Shown here one piece after another: positions 52,417-61,063 of a stretch of DNA of 64,000 nt. Each line of letters opens with the position of its first letter. Position 1 is the first letter of the stretch. The stretch is from Neofamilia massiliensis (GTDB taxonomy: Bacteria > Bacillota > Clostridia > Tissierellales > Peptoniphilaceae). The DNA lies in assembly GCF_001299475.1 (NCBI RefSeq), contig NZ_CYUJ01000003.1:872409-936408 (forward strand). Direction: 5' to 3'. The notes beneath the pieces were generated by a model. It had not been told where the DNA came from. It searched no databases and saw nothing but the letters and a program-made list of their open reading frames with translations. Position numbers and translations under genes: made by a program.

Positions 52417-52769
52417 TTGACAGGTCTTACTTGCCCTTTAAGTCGGCGAGAAAATACGTAGATAGAGGCATGGCCAAGTGGATTGGATTTTTTATATCTG
52501 AACACAGGACAGCCCTAGAAGCAGAAGACGAGACAATAGACTATTCGAAAAAAATGTCTGAAGAAGATTTAAGACTTTTACTAGGCCAGGCCTATATAAA
52601 TTTTTTAGACTTAAAACTCTATACCGACCTTAGGAAAGATCCCTTTGTAGGTCGGGTCCAAGAAATATATAAGGACACAATTTATTTTAGAAGTGAGGGC
52701 AATGTCCAGGCCATAAACCTTTCTTCTATAATACACCTAGAACTTTTTCAAAGAACAAATTCAGATTAA
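52413..52769 (+). CDS. YolD-like protein
   Basis: 118 residues with the family core VDRGMAKWIGFFISEH, matching the RGxxKWxPF pattern, and a C-terminal LysM-unlike beta part. YolD-like proteins nearly always accompany UvrX-type polymerases and are thought to be UmuD-like partners by position (inference). Last gene of the XRE/ImmA/UvrX unit, followed by a hairpin terminator. Confidence 0.82.
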   Translation: MIDRSYLPFKSARKYVDRGMAKWIGFFISEHRTALEAEDETIDYSKKMSEEDLRLLLGQAYINFLDLKLYTDLRKDPFVGRVQEIYKDTIYFRSEGNVQAINLSSIIHLELFQRTNSD

Positions 52770-52781
52770 AAGGACAAAAGC

Positions 52782-52812
52782 GAGAAGATGGTTAATAACT
52801 GTCTTCTTTTTT
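52782..52812 (+). terminator. Terminator after the YolD-like gene
   Basis: AGAAGATGGTTA / TAACTGTCTTCT stem and T-run. Confidence 0.8.
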
Positions 52813-52857
52813 TACGTCCAAGTACAAGTAAAAAATTTACAAAAAATTTACATAAGT

Positions 52858-52887
52858 CTGACAAGAACTTTTATAAGGCTATACAAT
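52858..52887 (+). promoter_or_regulatory. Promoter of the ABC-2 exporter operon
   Basis: CTGACA, 18-base spacer, TACAAT. Confidence 0.6.
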
Positions 52888-52911
52888 AATAGAAGGCAAA
52901 GGAGGACTTAT

Positions 52912-53850
52912 ATGGAAAATGTAATAGAAATAAGAGGGCTTACAAAAAAATACAAGGAGTTAATTGCAGTTAACAACCTAGACCTAGATGTTGCAAGGGG
53001 AAAAATCCTAGGCCTCCTAGGACCAAATGGTTCTGGCAAGTCGACTACTATTAATTGTATCTTGTCTCTCCTAAAAAAAGATGGAGGCAGTGTAAAAATT
53101 TTTGACAAGGAAATGTCTCCAGATGCCTACGATATTAAGGCTAGAATTGGAGTGGTCTTCCAAGATGTTGGAGTCTATGATGAGCTAAATGTCTACGAAA
53201 ACATTGACTATTTTTGCGGCCACTATATAAGAGATAAAAACGAGAGAAAAAAATTAGTTCAAAGAGCCATAGACCTAGTTAGCCTTAATGACTTTGTAAA
53301 GTTTAAACCGAAAAAATTATCTGGCGGCCTACTTAGAAGACTTAACATAGCCTGTGGCATAGCCCACAAACCAGAATTAATTATTTTAGACGAGCCTACT
53401 GTTGCTGTAGACCCTCAATCTAGAAATAATATTTTAGAAGGCATAAAAAATTTAAACAAGGAAGGGTCCACAATAATTTATACCTCCCACTATATGGACG
53501 AGGTAGATTTTTTGTGCGACGACATAGTAATTATTGACAAGGGTAAGCTTGTTGCCAAGGGAACTTCTAACGAGCTTAAAGACATGATAGAAGTAAATGA
53601 AAAAATAAGCTTTACAGCCAATGATCTAAGTGACGACCTTGTTGAAAAAATTAAGGGCCTAAATAACCTTATAGACTTTGCCTACGATGACAAGACAGTC
53701 AAACTTAAATTTTCTGCTGGCCAAGGCTATTTAATAGACCTAATAAAAGTTCTTGACGAAAATAAAGTAACTTACAAGTCATTAAATGTAGAAAAGCCAA
53801 GTTTAAATGACGTCTTCTTAGACCTAACTGGCAAGGATTTGAGGGATTAA
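52912..53850 (+). CDS. ABC transporter ATP-binding protein (ABC-2/drug or antibiotic type)
   Basis: 312 residues. Walker A GPNGSGKST, Q-loop FQDVG, signature LSGGLLRR (Gln of the usual LSGGQ is Leu), Walker B LIILDEPT and H-loop YTSHYMDE. A C-terminal domain of about 90 residues is typical of DrrA/CcmA-type subunits. Drives the two permeases encoded next. The signature change is unusual but tolerated in some family members. Confidence 0.93.
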   Translation: MENVIEIRGLTKKYKELIAVNNLDLDVARGKILGLLGPNGSGKSTTINCILSLLKKDGGSVKIFDKEMSPDAYDIKARIGVVFQDVGVYDELNVYENIDYFCGHYIRDKNERKKLVQRAIDLVSLNDFVKFKPKKLSGGLLRRLNIACGIAHKPELIILDEPTVAVDPQSRNNILEGIKNLNKEGSTIIYTSHYMDEVDFLCDDIVIIDKGKLVAKGTSNELKDMIEVNEKISFTANDLSDDLVEKIKGLNNLIDFAYDDKTVKLKFSAGQGYLIDLIKVLDENKVTYKSLNVEKPSLNDVFLDLTGKDLRD

Positions 53851-53851
53851 A

Positions 53852-54949
53852 ATGTTTTGGCACTCATTTAAAAACACATTAAAATATTTACTTAGACAAA
53901 GGGAAATGGTCTTTTGGGCCCTGGTCTTTCCAATTATTTTAGGAATTTTCTTTAAGCTGGCCTTTGGAAATATAATGGCAGATTCTAAGTTTGAGACTAT
54001 AAATGTAGCTGTAAACGAAGACCTCCTTGAAGACCAATACTTTAAAAGCTTCTTAGAGGAAATGGAAGAGGAAAAATATTTTAAGCTGACAAAGACCAGT
54101 GATGAAAATATTTTAGTTAGAGACTCTGATGTAAAAGCCTACATCGCCTCTATGGACAAAATTTATACCAAAAAATCAGGCATAGATGAGTCTATTGTAG
54201 AGACAATAATGAATGTTTACTTGCAAAAAAGTTCTCTTATAGGCAGGCTTATGGCAAAAGATCCGACTACTGATCTGACAAAATTTTTAGACATTGAAGA
54301 TCACATAGAAGACGTCTCTAGAAAGAATATGGATCCAGTAAATACATTTTTCTACACCCTCTTAGGCATGACCACAATTTATGGCTACATGTGGGGCATG
54401 TATGTAATTTACCAATACGAGGCCAACCTTTCTGTAAATGCAAAGAGAAATACAGTGGCGCCGACTAAAAAACGCCTGACCCTAAGTGCAGCCATTCTTG
54501 CCAGCTGGCTAATAAACTTTTCTATTAATTTGATTTTTATTTTTTATTTAAAGGAAATTTTAGCTGTGGACTTTGGGGACAAGTTTTCCCTTATAATTTT
54601 ACTGTCTGCCCTTTCATCTCTAACTGGAGTTGTCTATGGAATCTTCCTTGGAGTTTCAAACAAACTAAGCCTCAATATTAAACAAGGCCTGGGCATAGCA
54701 ACTACTATGTTTATGTCATTTTTAGCAGGGATGATGGTTCCAGATATGAAAATACTAATTGCTGAACGCCTGCCCCTACTTGGGAAAATAAATCCAGTCA
54801 CCTTAATTACCGACGCAGTTTATTCCCTTTATTATTACGAGTCAAGTCAGAGATTTATGGAAAATATTTTCTATTTATCTTTAATAACCCTAGTCCTTGG
54901 AGCCTTGTCCTTGTACTTTATGAGAGGTAAAGAATATGAAAGTCTATAA
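53852..54949 (+). CDS. ABC-2 type permease, subunit 1
   Basis: 365 residues: one N-terminal helix (about 22-40), a large outer domain (about 45-165) and five helices to the end (170-195, 225-245, 255-280, 290-310, 340-358). This is the usual ABC-2 exporter topology. It starts two bases after the ATPase gene and overlaps the next by 14 bases. The cargo may be a peptide, lipid or drug. Confidence 0.88.
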   Translation: MFWHSFKNTLKYLLRQREMVFWALVFPIILGIFFKLAFGNIMADSKFETINVAVNEDLLEDQYFKSFLEEMEEEKYFKLTKTSDENILVRDSDVKAYIASMDKIYTKKSGIDESIVETIMNVYLQKSSLIGRLMAKDPTTDLTKFLDIEDHIEDVSRKNMDPVNTFFYTLLGMTTIYGYMWGMYVIYQYEANLSVNAKRNTVAPTKKRLTLSAAILASWLINFSINLIFIFYLKEILAVDFGDKFSLIILLSALSSLTGVVYGIFLGVSNKLSLNIKQGLGIATTMFMSFLAGMMVPDMKILIAERLPLLGKINPVTLITDAVYSLYYYESSQRFMENIFYLSLITLVLGALSLYFMRGKEYESL

Positions 54950-56045
54950 AAACTATTTCAAAATCCTTTGGACCCACAAGGTCCCAATAATCTTATACAC
55001 TGTAATTTTCTTAGTCCTTTTAATGTTTTTTACACGAAGCGAAGAGGCCCAGGGCTATGAAAGTGTTGCTATAAATATTTATGTAGACGATGAGGCCCAG
55101 ACAGACCTGTCTAAAGCTCTTGTAGCCTACCTAGGCAAGGCCAATAAAATAAAAGACATAGACAGGGACCTAGTAGAAGACAAACTCTTTTACCAAAATA
55201 TCAACGTGGCTTTGGAAATTCCAAAGGACTTTGCTGAGGAGAAAAAAGTTTTATACAAGGCAGCCCCTGGAGACATAGGGGGCATGAAAATAAAGGAAGA
55301 AGTAAATAAATACCTAAGCCAAGTTGAAAGCTATTTGCTAGCAGGTTTTTCTATGGATCAAGCTATTTCAAACACAAATGAGGACCTAGAAGAAAAATTT
55401 GTAGTTGCTATAAGGTCTGCAGCTGGAGTGAAAACTGAGGACCACTCTGCCTTTTACTTTAATTTTTTAAACTACCTGCTTTTGTCTCAAGTTATGTTAA
55501 TAGTTGCTATTATTGTAAAAGTCTACAAGAAAAAAACTGTGGCAATGAGAAACCTAGTCTCTCCTTTGCCTAAAAGCAAAATGAATTTTCAGCTAATGCT
55601 AGGCCATATAACAACAGGCCTAGGAGTTTGGTTTTTGTATATGTTAATTTTTGTAATTTTGTACAAGTACGATTTTACTAGGACAGACATCAACCTAATG
55701 ATGGTAAACTCCCTGGTCTTTGCCCTGGCAGTTGTGGCAATGGCTGTCATGTTTACCAGCCTAATTAAAAACGACAATGCAGTCCAAGGTCTTACTAATG
55801 TCCTGGCCCTTGGCTCGTCATTTTTGTGCGGAGCCTTTGTGCCTCAAAAGTTTCTTGGATCAACTGCCTTAAAAATCGGCAAAATTTTTCCAAGCTACTA
55901 CTATATTAAAAACAACAATCTCTTAGAAGAAAATCCGTCAATTGAAACAATAAAGACTAACCTATTTATAATTTTAGCCTACGCCCTGGCCTTTATTATA
56001 ATCTTTATTGTTTCCAAACCTAAGACAAGCGACAAGATCAATTAA
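54936..56045 (+). CDS. ABC-2 type permease, subunit 2
   Basis: 369 residues, same plan as subunit 1: first helix at about 12-32, outer domain to about 170, then six helices. The two permeases probably form a heterodimer with the ATPase. Overlaps subunit 1 and ends at a strong terminator. No immunity, lantibiotic or two-component gene lies beside the operon, so cargo is unknown. Confidence 0.88.
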   Translation: MKVYKNYFKILWTHKVPIILYTVIFLVLLMFFTRSEEAQGYESVAINIYVDDEAQTDLSKALVAYLGKANKIKDIDRDLVEDKLFYQNINVALEIPKDFAEEKKVLYKAAPGDIGGMKIKEEVNKYLSQVESYLLAGFSMDQAISNTNEDLEEKFVVAIRSAAGVKTEDHSAFYFNFLNYLLLSQVMLIVAIIVKVYKKKTVAMRNLVSPLPKSKMNFQLMLGHITTGLGVWFLYMLIFVILYKYDFTRTDINLMMVNSLVFALAVVAMAVMFTSLIKNDNAVQGLTNVLALGSSFLCGAFVPQKFLGSTALKIGKIFPSYYYIKNNNLLEENPSIETIKTNLFIILAYALAFIIIFIVSKPKTSDKIN

Positions 56046-56059
56046 AGATCCAAAGAAAG

Positions 56060-56087
56060 ACAGGCCCAAAAGAGGGCTTGTTTTTTT
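56060..56087 (+). terminator. Terminator of the ABC exporter operon
   Basis: ACAGGCCC / GGGCTTGT stem with seven T. Confidence 0.9.
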
Positions 56088-56188
56088 ATAAAAAGTTTCT
56101 CTTTGATTTTTCAAAGATGAATTTTATAAAAAGCTAAGACAAATCTACAAAAATGCTGTATTATAGTCTAGGAAAGAAAAGGTGAACT

Positions 56189-56593
56189 ATGAAAAACAAA
56201 TTTGGAAAAATTATGGTCCTAGGACTTTTTATAATGATCTTCCTAGTAGCCTGTATAAATGCAACAGAGTCAGGAAGAATTGAAGGCTATTATATTGGAG
56301 ATGGAGGCTTTGTCGTCAGCAAAAAATCTGAAAACTTTGTGCCAGGGGATTTAATTATCGCCTCTAATAAAACTGACCAAGAAGGCCTAATCTTTGGCCA
56401 AAATTATTCGATTTTAGTTGATGAAGAGCTGCCAACAATAACTCCACCATCCTTTAAAATAAAATCAATTTCAGAGGACCTAGGCAGGTTCGAATATTTA
56501 TATATGTCCTTTGTAAAGGCTGCTTCAATAATGGGAGTCTATGTAGACAAGTATTATTTAATAGACCTAAGAAGCCTACAAGGAAAAGTTTAA
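56189..56593 (+). CDS. Truncated lipoprotein related to the rhodanese lipoprotein at 9243
   Basis: 134 residues. Lipoprotein signal with lipobox LVAC (Cys22). The next 80 residues follow the plan of the protein at 9243: DGGFVVSKKSENFVPGDLI against AFTFLLTKDSRTLKKGDLI. The end (YYLIDLRSLQGKV) matches only the first strand of the rhodanese domain (TIIDVRTPEEYQ), and then the frame stops. It therefore seems to have lost its rhodanese domain, close to the group II intron. Confidence 0.68.
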   Translation: MKNKFGKIMVLGLFIMIFLVACINATESGRIEGYYIGDGGFVVSKKSENFVPGDLIIASNKTDQEGLIFGQNYSILVDEELPTITPPSFKIKSISEDLGRFEYLYMSFVKAASIMGVYVDKYYLIDLRSLQGKV

Positions 56594-56735
56594 GCCCCAG
56601 TGGAAAAATCTCTACCTGGCCTACAGGAACGCTGGAAAGCTAGCAGAAATCCTCTTTTATCTAATAAAATTATTCATACAGTTTACGAAGAAGACCAGTA
56701 TTTAGGCTTAAGGGAGACCTTGGGCCTATTTTTTA
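56594..56735 (+). other. Possible decayed rhodanese remnant between lipoprotein and intron
   Basis: In another frame (from about 56597) the sequence encodes WKNLYLAYRNAGKLAEIL, loosely like the active-site strand and helix of the rhodanese at 9243 (VIVVYCQSGRRSEAASEIL) but without the Cys. This may be the frameshifted rest of the truncated gene. Similarity is weak. Confidence 0.3.
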
Positions 56736-57316
56736 GTATGAGGGTTATGTTCTAATGCTGGTGTGAAAATCCCTACGGAGCGTAGTTACTGACGAATCTA
56801 ATAGCGACTTGCAAGTTTTAGATGGCGACATCTAGGAGAGAAGAAGCAATAGCGAAATCGTGGCTTTACGAACAGGAACAGAATATAAGGCGTGACAGGT
56901 GGGCAAGCTAGCCAAAGATAGCAAAGACCCAAAAGGTAACCGTAAACCCAAAGCGTAAATTCTGCAAGTAAACGATGAAAGTATTAGGGCTTATCCCGTG
57001 AGGTCTCACTAGCGGAATAGTAGTAACAACGAATAGTGAGAAGTCAGCAGAATCCATAGTAGCGAAGAAGTTTCTGTAATGGAAATGGAGCGAAGGGAGG
57101 AACGATATTTATTGTAATATTTGAAAAGGATGTACTATGACTTGATGGAACACAAGAAATGACGTATTTATTTCTCAAGGTTCGGATACAAAAAGAATAA
57201 AGTTAAATAGATACATCAGTAATAAATAATATGATACAAGAAAATATTGAACCGCCGTATACCGAACGGTACGTACGGGTGGTGTGAGAGGGGCTATAAA
57301 TTAGCCCCTACTCGAT
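56736..57316 (+). mobile_element. Group II intron lacking its reverse transcriptase ORF
   Basis: About 580 bases of structured, non-coding sequence with bacterial group II landmarks. Near the 5' end is domain I (CTAATGCTGGTGTGAAAATC, ACTGACGAATCTAATAGCGA, and other known stretches through about 57090). Near the 3' end is domain V (ACCGCCGTAT ... ACGTACGGGTGGT, about 57251-57283) and a domain VI hairpin (GGGGCTA/TAGCCCC) ending ACTCGAT at 57316. The short 57100-57245 part, where the maturase gene normally sits, has no long frame, so the ORF was deleted. 5' end GTATG is a guess near the GUGYG consensus. Confidence 0.85.
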
Positions 57317-57443
57317 TTTTTAAGCGTTTATTATTTTCTTATTAAAACTTTTACATGGCTTTAATACCTCTTCAATATAATATACTTACAAAACTTATCA
57401 TTATAACATGTTGAAATTATAGTAAGCAATAAAGACATAAGTT

Positions 57444-58814
57444 TTAATCAATGATTAGATCACTCTTGTATGTTTTTAATTTATTTCTTATGGTCCTTTC
57501 TGTAATTCCAAGTATTTTTGCTGCTTCAGATTTATTATAGCTACACTGTTTTAGAGTTTCTAGAATAATTTTTTTTTCTGCGTTTATTAAGCTTTCGCCT
57601 AAGAATATTGGTATTAGCTTTGAAGGTTTACTATTTTCAATAGATTCATAACTTAAAATATTATTTTCAATGTCTATGGTATCTAATACTCCATCAGTTG
57701 ATAAAGCAACTGCTCTTTCAATTATATTTTCAAGTTCTCTAATATTCCCTGGGAAACTATAGTCTAAAAGAGTTTTGCAAAAATCATTACTAATAAGGTC
57801 TATTTTTTTGTCAAGAAGAGTGCTGTATCTAGTGATAAATAACTCGACTAATTTAAATATTTCTTCTTTTCTTTCTCTAAGTGGAGGAACATGAATATTT
57901 ATTACATTAAGTCTATAATAAAGATCTTCTCTAAATTTGCCCTCGTTGATCAAATCAACCAAATTTCTATTTGTTGCGGCGATTATTCTTATATCAATCT
58001 TTTTAGGTTGAGATCCTCCTATAGGAAAAACTTCTTTTTCCTGAATTACTCTGAGAAGTTTTGTTTGGAGAGCAAGGTCTAACTCTCCTATCTCATCAAA
58101 TAAAAACGTACCTCCATTAGCTAACTCAATCATTCCAGGTTTGTCTTTTAAAGCTCCTGTGAAAGCACCTTTTTTATATCCAAATAGCTCAGATTCTAAC
58201 AAATTAGATGGAATAGCTGCACAGTTTATTACTCCAAAATGCTTAGTTCTTCTATTACCATGATAGTGAATATATTTTGCTAACATAGTTTTTCCAGTAC
58301 CACTCTCTCCTGTTAAAAGTATAGTTGAATTAATGTTTTTAACTTTTTCAATAGTATTTATTACTTTCTTCATTGCGTGGGAGTCAGCGATTATTCCAAA
58401 GTCAGAATATTTTGCACTTAACTGGTTATTTAAATATTCAATTTCTTTATAAAGATTTTTAAATTTAATACCCTGCTCAATAATAAGTTCAAGTTGGTGT
58501 AGGTCTATAGGCTTATTAATATAGTAAAAGACTCCATCTTTAATTGCTTTGATAACTAATTCAGTGCTACCATAAGCAGTCATTAATATTACTACATTCT
58601 TAGGGTCTAAATACTTAATTTTTTTATACAGATCCATTCCGGACTCTTGCCCAAGCTTCAAATCAGTTATTACTAGTTGAATATTATTTGTGTTATAAAT
58701 ATATAATGCATCTTCAATATTTTTAGCAGTGAAAATAACATATTTGTCTTTTAAGGTAAATCTAAGAGTTTCGCAGATTAGAATATCATCATCAACAATC
58801 AATATACTTTCCAT
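57444..58814 (-). CDS. NtrC-family sigma-54-dependent response regulator
   Basis: 456 residues: receiver domain with phosphoacceptor D51 and K101, AAA+ domain with Walker A GESGTGKT (169-176), the sigma-54 contact motif GAFTGA (216-221), Walker B FLFDEIGE, then a Fis-type helix-turn-helix (NKSEAAKILGITERTIRNKL). When phosphorylated such proteins bind upstream sites and open sigma-54 promoters. Overlaps its kinase gene by 23 bases and diverges from the UbiX/UbiD/BMC operon, which has a perfect sigma-54 promoter. AT-rich codon use unlike genes left of 56 kb. Confidence 0.95.
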   Translation of the reverse strand: MESILIVDDDILICETLRFTLKDKYVIFTAKNIEDALYIYNTNNIQLVITDLKLGQESGMDLYKKIKYLDPKNVVILMTAYGSTELVIKAIKDGVFYYINKPIDLHQLELIIEQGIKFKNLYKEIEYLNNQLSAKYSDFGIIADSHAMKKVINTIEKVKNINSTILLTGESGTGKTMLAKYIHYHGNRRTKHFGVINCAAIPSNLLESELFGYKKGAFTGALKDKPGMIELANGGTFLFDEIGELDLALQTKLLRVIQEKEVFPIGGSQPKKIDIRIIAATNRNLVDLINEGKFREDLYYRLNVINIHVPPLRERKEEIFKLVELFITRYSTLLDKKIDLISNDFCKTLLDYSFPGNIRELENIIERAVALSTDGVLDTIDIENNILSYESIENSKPSKLIPIFLGESLINAEKKIILETLKQCSYNKSEAAKILGITERTIRNKLKTYKSDLIID

Positions 58815-60516
58815 TCAGTTCTCCTTTATACTTAATCACGCTTAAAGTGACTTTTGTGCCTTTACTTATACTACTTTCAATATCTATTGATCCATTGTTT
58901 TCTCTCATTAACTGATGACAAATATATAAACCTAAGCCAGTTCCAGAAGTTTTATCAGTAAAAAAAGGTTCAAAAACATAATCTAATTTTTCTTTCTCTA
59001 TACCAATTCCATTATCTAAAATCTCAATGTTATAATAATCCTTATTTTTATTCAGGTATCCATTTATTACAATATTATCACCATCATTTGAAGCATCAAC
59101 AGAATTTATTAAAATATTAGTAATAACTTGCATCAAATATTTTTTATCAACTAAAACAAAAACGTTTTCTGGAACATTATTTATTATGTTTAAGTTTTTA
59201 TTGAATTTAGTTAATCTTATAGTTATATCGATAATATTCTTACAATCTAATACTTCCATGCAAGGTTTTTGCGGCTTTGTATACTGTAAGAGTTCATTCA
59301 CTAACTCATCAATAATTTCTATTTGTTGAGGTAAATTTTTTATTATTGATAATCTAAACTCAGGGTCATCATATAGCCTAGGTAATAGATCGATATAATT
59401 TTTTATTGAAGTAAGAGGATTTCTTATTTCATGAGCAACTCCTCCGACAATTCTACTTAGTGATTTTAGCTTATCATAGTTTACCAATTTTTTATTTGCA
59501 ATTATGTCTTTAGTTTCATTTTTGATACTTATTACTGCACCGTTAACGTTACCTAAACTATCATGCACTGGTGTCGCACAGTAAGATAAATAAGCGATTG
59601 AATTATTAATTTCACACTTAACATTATCAAAAATACTTTCTTCATGTCCATCCATAACTTTTCTTATAGTACCTATTGGCAGTATGCTATTTATTCCAAA
59701 AGAGAATATATTTTTTCCTATTAAATCATAATTATTTAAAAGTTCATTGGCAACTTTATTGATACGTACAATTTTACCTAGAGAATCAATATAGATTACA
59801 GCTGTATCAACATTATCAACAAAATAGTCGTTGAATTTACTAATGATTGCCCCGAACCACTTTTGATAAATTAAATCATAAATTCCGTTTTCCTTAATAA
59901 TTTTTAGACCTAAATTAATTTTATCCATCATTTCTTTTGAATTATGTGAACCTGCATAACAAAGTGAGGACATTTCTATTGGATTTCCAACTGTAATAAG
60001 CTCTTTATCTTTAAAGTACTTGTTTACTAGGTATAATATCGTCATTCGATTTCCAGCAATAGCATCTAAGTTACCTTTGAATAATTCTTTTAGTATTTCT
60101 GTATGATTATTAAACAATCTTAATTCTCGTAAAACAACTTGATTTCTTTTTTCTTTCAAAAAATCATGAGTTACAGAATCACGTTGTACTCCAACAATCA
60201 TTTCGTTAAGTTGTTTGTTTTCTAAACTATTTTTCGACTTATCTACTAAAAATGAATGTGAAACAGTCAAATAACTATTAGAAAAATGTAGATATTTACT
60301 TCGCTCTTGAGATTTAAAGATACCTTGATATATGTAACCATTATCAGTCTTGGTATCATCTATTAATTTCGCCCATTCTTTCAAATTAATATCATGTTGG
60401 ATATTCAAACTTTTACAAATAGCATTTGTAATATCAACATTAAAACCAGTAGCTTTATTTTCAACAATAAAATCAAATGGAGGGTAATTTTTTTCTCCGA
60501 TAAATTTATATATCAT
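58792..60516 (-). CDS. Sensor histidine kinase with N-terminal solute-binding (SBP3-like) domain, predicted cytosolic
   Basis: 574 residues. Residues about 1-220 follow the family-3 solute-binding fold (YPPFDF, GFNVDITNAICKSLN, GIFKSQERSKYLHFSNSYL). A PAS domain spans about 235-335, then the HisKA site VGGVAHEIRNPLTS with H362 and the ATPase domain (NILINSVDAS, DNGIGI, GTGLGL). In most kinases of this type the binding domain is outside the membrane, but here there is neither signal peptide nor membrane helix, so it probably reads a cytosolic ligand. SD GAGGAG. Pairs with the overlapping regulator. Confidence 0.92.
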   Translation of the reverse strand: MIYKFIGEKNYPPFDFIVENKATGFNVDITNAICKSLNIQHDINLKEWAKLIDDTKTDNGYIYQGIFKSQERSKYLHFSNSYLTVSHSFLVDKSKNSLENKQLNEMIVGVQRDSVTHDFLKEKRNQVVLRELRLFNNHTEILKELFKGNLDAIAGNRMTILYLVNKYFKDKELITVGNPIEMSSLCYAGSHNSKEMMDKINLGLKIIKENGIYDLIYQKWFGAIISKFNDYFVDNVDTAVIYIDSLGKIVRINKVANELLNNYDLIGKNIFSFGINSILPIGTIRKVMDGHEESIFDNVKCEINNSIAYLSYCATPVHDSLGNVNGAVISIKNETKDIIANKKLVNYDKLKSLSRIVGGVAHEIRNPLTSIKNYIDLLPRLYDDPEFRLSIIKNLPQQIEIIDELVNELLQYTKPQKPCMEVLDCKNIIDITIRLTKFNKNLNIINNVPENVFVLVDKKYLMQVITNILINSVDASNDGDNIVINGYLNKNKDYYNIEILDNGIGIEKEKLDYVFEPFFTDKTSGTGLGLYICHQLMRENNGSIDIESSISKGTKVTLSVIKYKGELNGKYIDC

Positions 60517-60831
60517 AAGATCTCCTCATATAAATACAGTAATTATAAAGCAATAAATTTTTAAAACGCCCTGAAAAACAAAAAATTACTATATAAAAAC
60601 TTAAAGCAAACTATACAATAGCAAATAATTCACTCAAAAAAATATATTTAGTTGCGTCCTTGTTTAAAATTTTAACATACAAACAATAGATTTGCTAGCA
60701 TTTGAAGTTGTACATAACAAAAAGTTGATTAGTTTCAATGATTTTAAACCTACCATTGAAAAAGATTATTAATAAATAAAATAAACTTAAAATAAGATAA
60801 AGCAATGTTTTAATCAAATAGCTATGAAAAT

Positions 60832-60863
60832 AATTCCGATAAATGGAAAAAAATTCCGATAAA
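60832..60863 (+). promoter_or_regulatory. Probable enhancer (UAS) for the NtrC-type regulator
   Basis: The 12-mer AATTCCGATAAA occurs twice, 20 bases apart (60832-60843 and 60852-60863), so on one helix face, and TTCC-N7-GGAA forms a dyad at 60834-60848. They are about 150-180 bases upstream of the sigma-54 promoter, a typical place for activator sites. The 547-base intergenic region 60517-61063 is otherwise very AT-rich without a gene. Confidence 0.6.
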
Positions 60864-61013
60864 AAAACTTATTCTAAAAATATTTTAGTAAAAAAATACT
60901 CCCACTATCTTAGATTTAATAAATTTAAAGATTAAAAAGCTAAATAAGAGAGTATTAAAGGCAAAACTTAAAAATTGAAAAAATATAGTTAATATTAAGA
61001 CCTGATTCAAATA

Positions 61014-61030
61014 TTGGCACGAAATTTGCT
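61014..61030 (+). promoter_or_regulatory. Sigma-54 (-24/-12) promoter of the UbiX/UbiD/BMC operon
   Basis: TTGGCACGAAATTTGCT matches the sigma-54 consensus TGGCAC-N5-TTGCW at every key position. It ends 33 bases before the ubiX start, giving a short leader. Confidence 0.9.
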
Positions 61031-61063
61031 TTAAATATACATAGTTAATAAAAGGAGGTCGTT

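Noticed and set aside
56736-57316. Riboswitch or tRNA-like RNA near 57.0 kb
   Set aside because: Domain V and VI landmarks and overall layout fit a group II intron; no tRNA cloverleaf found here or elsewhere in the window.
57891-58082. Plus-strand frame within the regulator gene
   Set aside because: Shadow of the NtrC-family gene.
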